Notes under the pieces: generated by a model
Database searches by the model: none
What the model was told of the DNA's origin: nothing
What the model saw: only the letters and a program-made list of their open reading frames with translations
Shown: positions 62,218 to 64,000 of the stretch, piece after piece
Layout of the letters: the number at the start of each line of letters is the position of its first letter
How positions within the stretch are numbered: the stretch's first letter is position 1
NCBI GenBank assembly: GCA_965116865.1
Contig: OZ220727.1
Location: 1,116,001-1,180,000, forward strand
Origin: Aldehydirespirator sp965116865
Lineage (GTDB): Bacteria > Actinomycetota > Acidimicrobiia > Acidimicrobiales > Aldehydirespiratoraceae
Direction of reading: 5' to 3'
DNA: 64,000 nt
Position numbers and translations under genes: made by a program

Positions 62218-63819
62218 TCACACCGCCTCCGACACCCGGCCGGCCATGGCCGCGCCGACCTCGGCGCGGCTGGTCCTCGTCGGGTCGAGGACGGCCACCA
62301 CCTCGCCGTCGAACATCACCGCGAGCCGGTCCGACAGCGCCATCAGCTCGTCGAGGTCCTCCGAGATGAGGAGAACGCCCACCCCGCGGCCTCGCTGGGA
62401 GACGATCTGATCCTGGACCGCAGCGATCCCCTGCACGTCCAAGCCGCGGGTCGGCTGCGCTGCCAGCAGCACGCTGGGCTCTCCGCTCAGCTCGCGGCCC
62501 AGCAGGAGCCGCTGCAGGTTCCCGCCCGACAGGGTCGCAGCCGGATCCTGGACCCGGCCCACGCTCACGCCGAACCGCTCCACCAGCCGCATGCAGAAGT
62601 CCAGGCACCGGCGCAGGCTCAGCACCGGACCGTCACGGTGCGACTTGTACGAGCGGATCACGGCGTTGTCGACCACCGACATGTTGCGGGCCAGACCCAC
62701 ACCCATCCGGTCCTCCGGGACATAGGCGAGGCCCCGCTGGAACCGGTTCCGCGGCGAGGCCGAAGTGACGTCCGCACCGGCGAGCACTACCCGTCCTGCG
62801 GACGCGGCACGCAGCCCGCTGATGGCCTCGGCCAGTTCCTTCTGACCGTTGCCTGACACCCCGGCGATGCCGACGATCTCGCCGGAACGCACTTCGAGCG
62901 ACACGTTCCTGAGCGCCGGCAACCCACGGTCGCTGAGAGCGCCCAGTCCCTCCAGCACCAAGACCGGATCACCGGTCATGGCCGGCGGCGGACGCGGGAT
63001 GTGCCCGCCCTCGGAGGATCCGACCATCAACTCGGCGAGCGTCGCGGGATCGACCGACGCGAGATCGTCGACGACGGCGGTGGTGCGGCCCCTGCGCAGC
63101 ACCGTGGCCTCGTCGCAGCAGGCGATCACCTCGTCAAGCTTGTGGCTGATGTAGATCACCGAGCGGCCGGAGTCGGCCATGGCTCGGATGGTTCTGGCGA
63201 GTTCCTCAGCCTCCGCGGGGGTGAGCACCGCGGTAGGTTCGTCCAAGATCAGGATGTCCGCGTCCCGCCACAAGGCCTTCAAGATCTCCACCCGCTGACG
63301 CTCCCCCATGGAGAGCTGCCAAACCGGACGGGATGGGTCGACCGCCAGCGAATAGGTGTCGGCCAGCTGCGCCACTCGCTGCTCAATGTCGTGGGTGTCC
63401 ATCAGGCGCGGCGCCAATCCGAGCACGATGTTCTCGGCCACGGTGAGCGTCGGCACCAGACGGAACTCCTGATGGACCATCCCGACGCCAGCGGCGATCG
63501 CGTCTGCGGGCGAGCGGAACCGACGGCGCCGGCCGGAGACGAACACCTCGCCGTGGTCGGGCAGGTACACGCCCGCCAGGACGCTCACCAGCGACGTCTT
63601 CCCAGCGCCGTTCTCGCCGATCAGTGCATGCACCGTGCCGGGCCTGACTGTCAGGTTGGCGCCGTCGCAGGCCACCACCCCCGGGAACTGCTTGCGTATC
63701 CCGTTGAGCCGCACCGCGTCCGACGGCGCGCCGGAGCCGCCCTCACAGCCGGAGCCGGCCCGGCCGTGAGGGTCTGGACGCTCACCGCCCGCGGGCGCGG
63801 GCAAACCCGGCGCGGTCAC
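62218..63819 (-). CDS. BMP-type nucleoside/sugar ABC transporter ATPase (double domain)
   Basis: 533 aa with two ABC domains. First: Walker A LIGENGAGKTSLVSVL, signature QLSMGERQRVEILKAL, Walker B ILILDEPTAVLTP, His YISHKLDE. Second: degenerate Walker A GIAGVSGNGQKELAEA, signature LSGGNLQRLLLGREL, and AAQPTRGLDVQG in place of the usual Walker B acid. This asymmetry is normal for RbsA/NupO-like ATPases. It powers the two permeases downstream. Confidence 0.93.
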   Translation of the reverse strand: MTAPGLPAPAGGERPDPHGRAGSGCEGGSGAPSDAVRLNGIRKQFPGVVACDGANLTVRPGTVHALIGENGAGKTSLVSVLAGVYLPDHGEVFVSGRRRRFRSPADAIAAGVGMVHQEFRLVPTLTVAENIVLGLAPRLMDTHDIEQRVAQLADTYSLAVDPSRPVWQLSMGERQRVEILKALWRDADILILDEPTAVLTPAEAEELARTIRAMADSGRSVIYISHKLDEVIACCDEATVLRRGRTTAVVDDLASVDPATLAELMVGSSEGGHIPRPPPAMTGDPVLVLEGLGALSDRGLPALRNVSLEVRSGEIVGIAGVSGNGQKELAEAISGLRAASAGRVVLAGADVTSASPRNRFQRGLAYVPEDRMGVGLARNMSVVDNAVIRSYKSHRDGPVLSLRRCLDFCMRLVERFGVSVGRVQDPAATLSGGNLQRLLLGRELSGEPSVLLAAQPTRGLDVQGIAAVQDQIVSQRGRGVGVLLISEDLDELMALSDRLAVMFDGEVVAVLDPTRTSRAEVGAAMAGRVSEAV

Positions 63820-63881
63820 CGCTCAGAGCGACCGCGCCGGGCGCGCCGCGACACGTACGGCGGGTGTTGCCGACGGTTCGA

Positions 63882-64000
63882 TCAGGGTGCGGCGTTCCCC
63901 ACGACGCCCTCGACGAACCAGCTCATGCCCAGCATCGAGCCGTCGTCCATCGTCTCGCCGGCGGCGACCATCTCTTTGCCGTCCTGGTCGTTGATCGGGC
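63882..64000 (-). CDS. BMP-family substrate-binding lipoprotein, C-terminal part
   Basis: The last ~39 residues read INDQDGKEMVAAGETMDDGS followed by MLGMSWFVEGVVGNAAP and TGA at 63882. This matches C-termini of BMP family (Med/TmpC/BmpA-like) nucleoside or sugar binding proteins. The gene continues past the window edge. Its position upstream of the ATPase and permeases completes the transporter operon. Confidence 0.75.
   Translation of the reverse strand, partial: PINDQDGKEMVAAGETMDDGSMLGMSWFVEGVVGNAAP

Overview
The window is high-GC chromosomal DNA from an actinobacterium. The gene set is RamB beside isocitrate lyase, split PntAA/PntAB/PntB transhydrogenase, an alpha2-type GlyRS, a CorC-YbeY-PhoH-Era cluster, and IS30/IS630 remnants with many GTG starts. 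It fits Acidimicrobiia or a related lineage better than Streptomyces or Corynebacterium. That placement is inference from gene content, not a phylogeny.

Layout. 0-4 kb: McrB/McrC-like type IV restriction pair. 4-9 kb: a zinc-ribbon coiled-coil gene boxed in by two minisatellites, a Gfo/Idh oxidoreductase, a HAD nucleotidase and a DyP peroxidase. 9-12.3 kb: pntAA-pntAB-pntB. 12.3-16 kb: repeat-rich lipoprotein, IS30 and IS630 remnants, an AAA ATPase, tRNA-Val. 16-19.2 kb: DUF4389 membrane protein, inositol-phosphatase-like enzyme, and a BCP-type peroxiredoxin whose peroxidatic Cys codon is UGA. 19.2-27 kb: a variable region of duplicated tRNA-Met and tRNA-Asn/dnaG-3' segments holding a Fic protein, a truncated Mrr-like nuclease, and a divergent HEAT-repeat/DNA-methyltransferase pair. 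27-35.5 kb: housekeeping run dnaG, glyS, recO, uppS, era, corC, ybeY, phoH. 35.7-40 kb: ramB and aceA (divergent), cfa. 40-43 kb: two identical 142-bp elements bracketing a frameshifted secreted-protein gene, then a transposase fragment. 43-48 kb: tRNA-Arg, tRNA-His, tRNA-Lys, an NYN RNase, and the zinc locus znuB-znuA/zur plus an orphan CDF C-terminal domain. 48-59.9 kb: large secreted PPC-domain protein, ogt, ung, znuC-like ATPase, GGR-family reductase, ppc, CaiB-type CoA transferase. 59.9-64 kb: BMP-type nucleoside/sugar ABC transporter.

Three patterns run across the window. (1) A family of roughly 140-bp MITE-like elements with ~26-bp imperfect terminal inverted repeats recurs at least six times, with more degenerate copies. 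Some copies supply stop codons to neighbouring genes, and others are fused in frame to the N-termini of Era, PEP carboxylase and possibly GlyRS. (2) Minisatellites with unrelated units (9 to 75 bp) sit at gene ends; units inside coding sequence are multiples of 3. (3) Zinc genes form one regulon-like set: znuBA and zur share a Zur-like palindrome, while a His-tailed znuC-like gene lies about 7.5 kb away.

The most interesting single item is the peroxiredoxin at 18676..19131. An in-frame UGA replaces exactly the peroxidatic Cys, the resolving Cys is retained at +5, and a strong hairpin follows. This suggests selenocysteine use.
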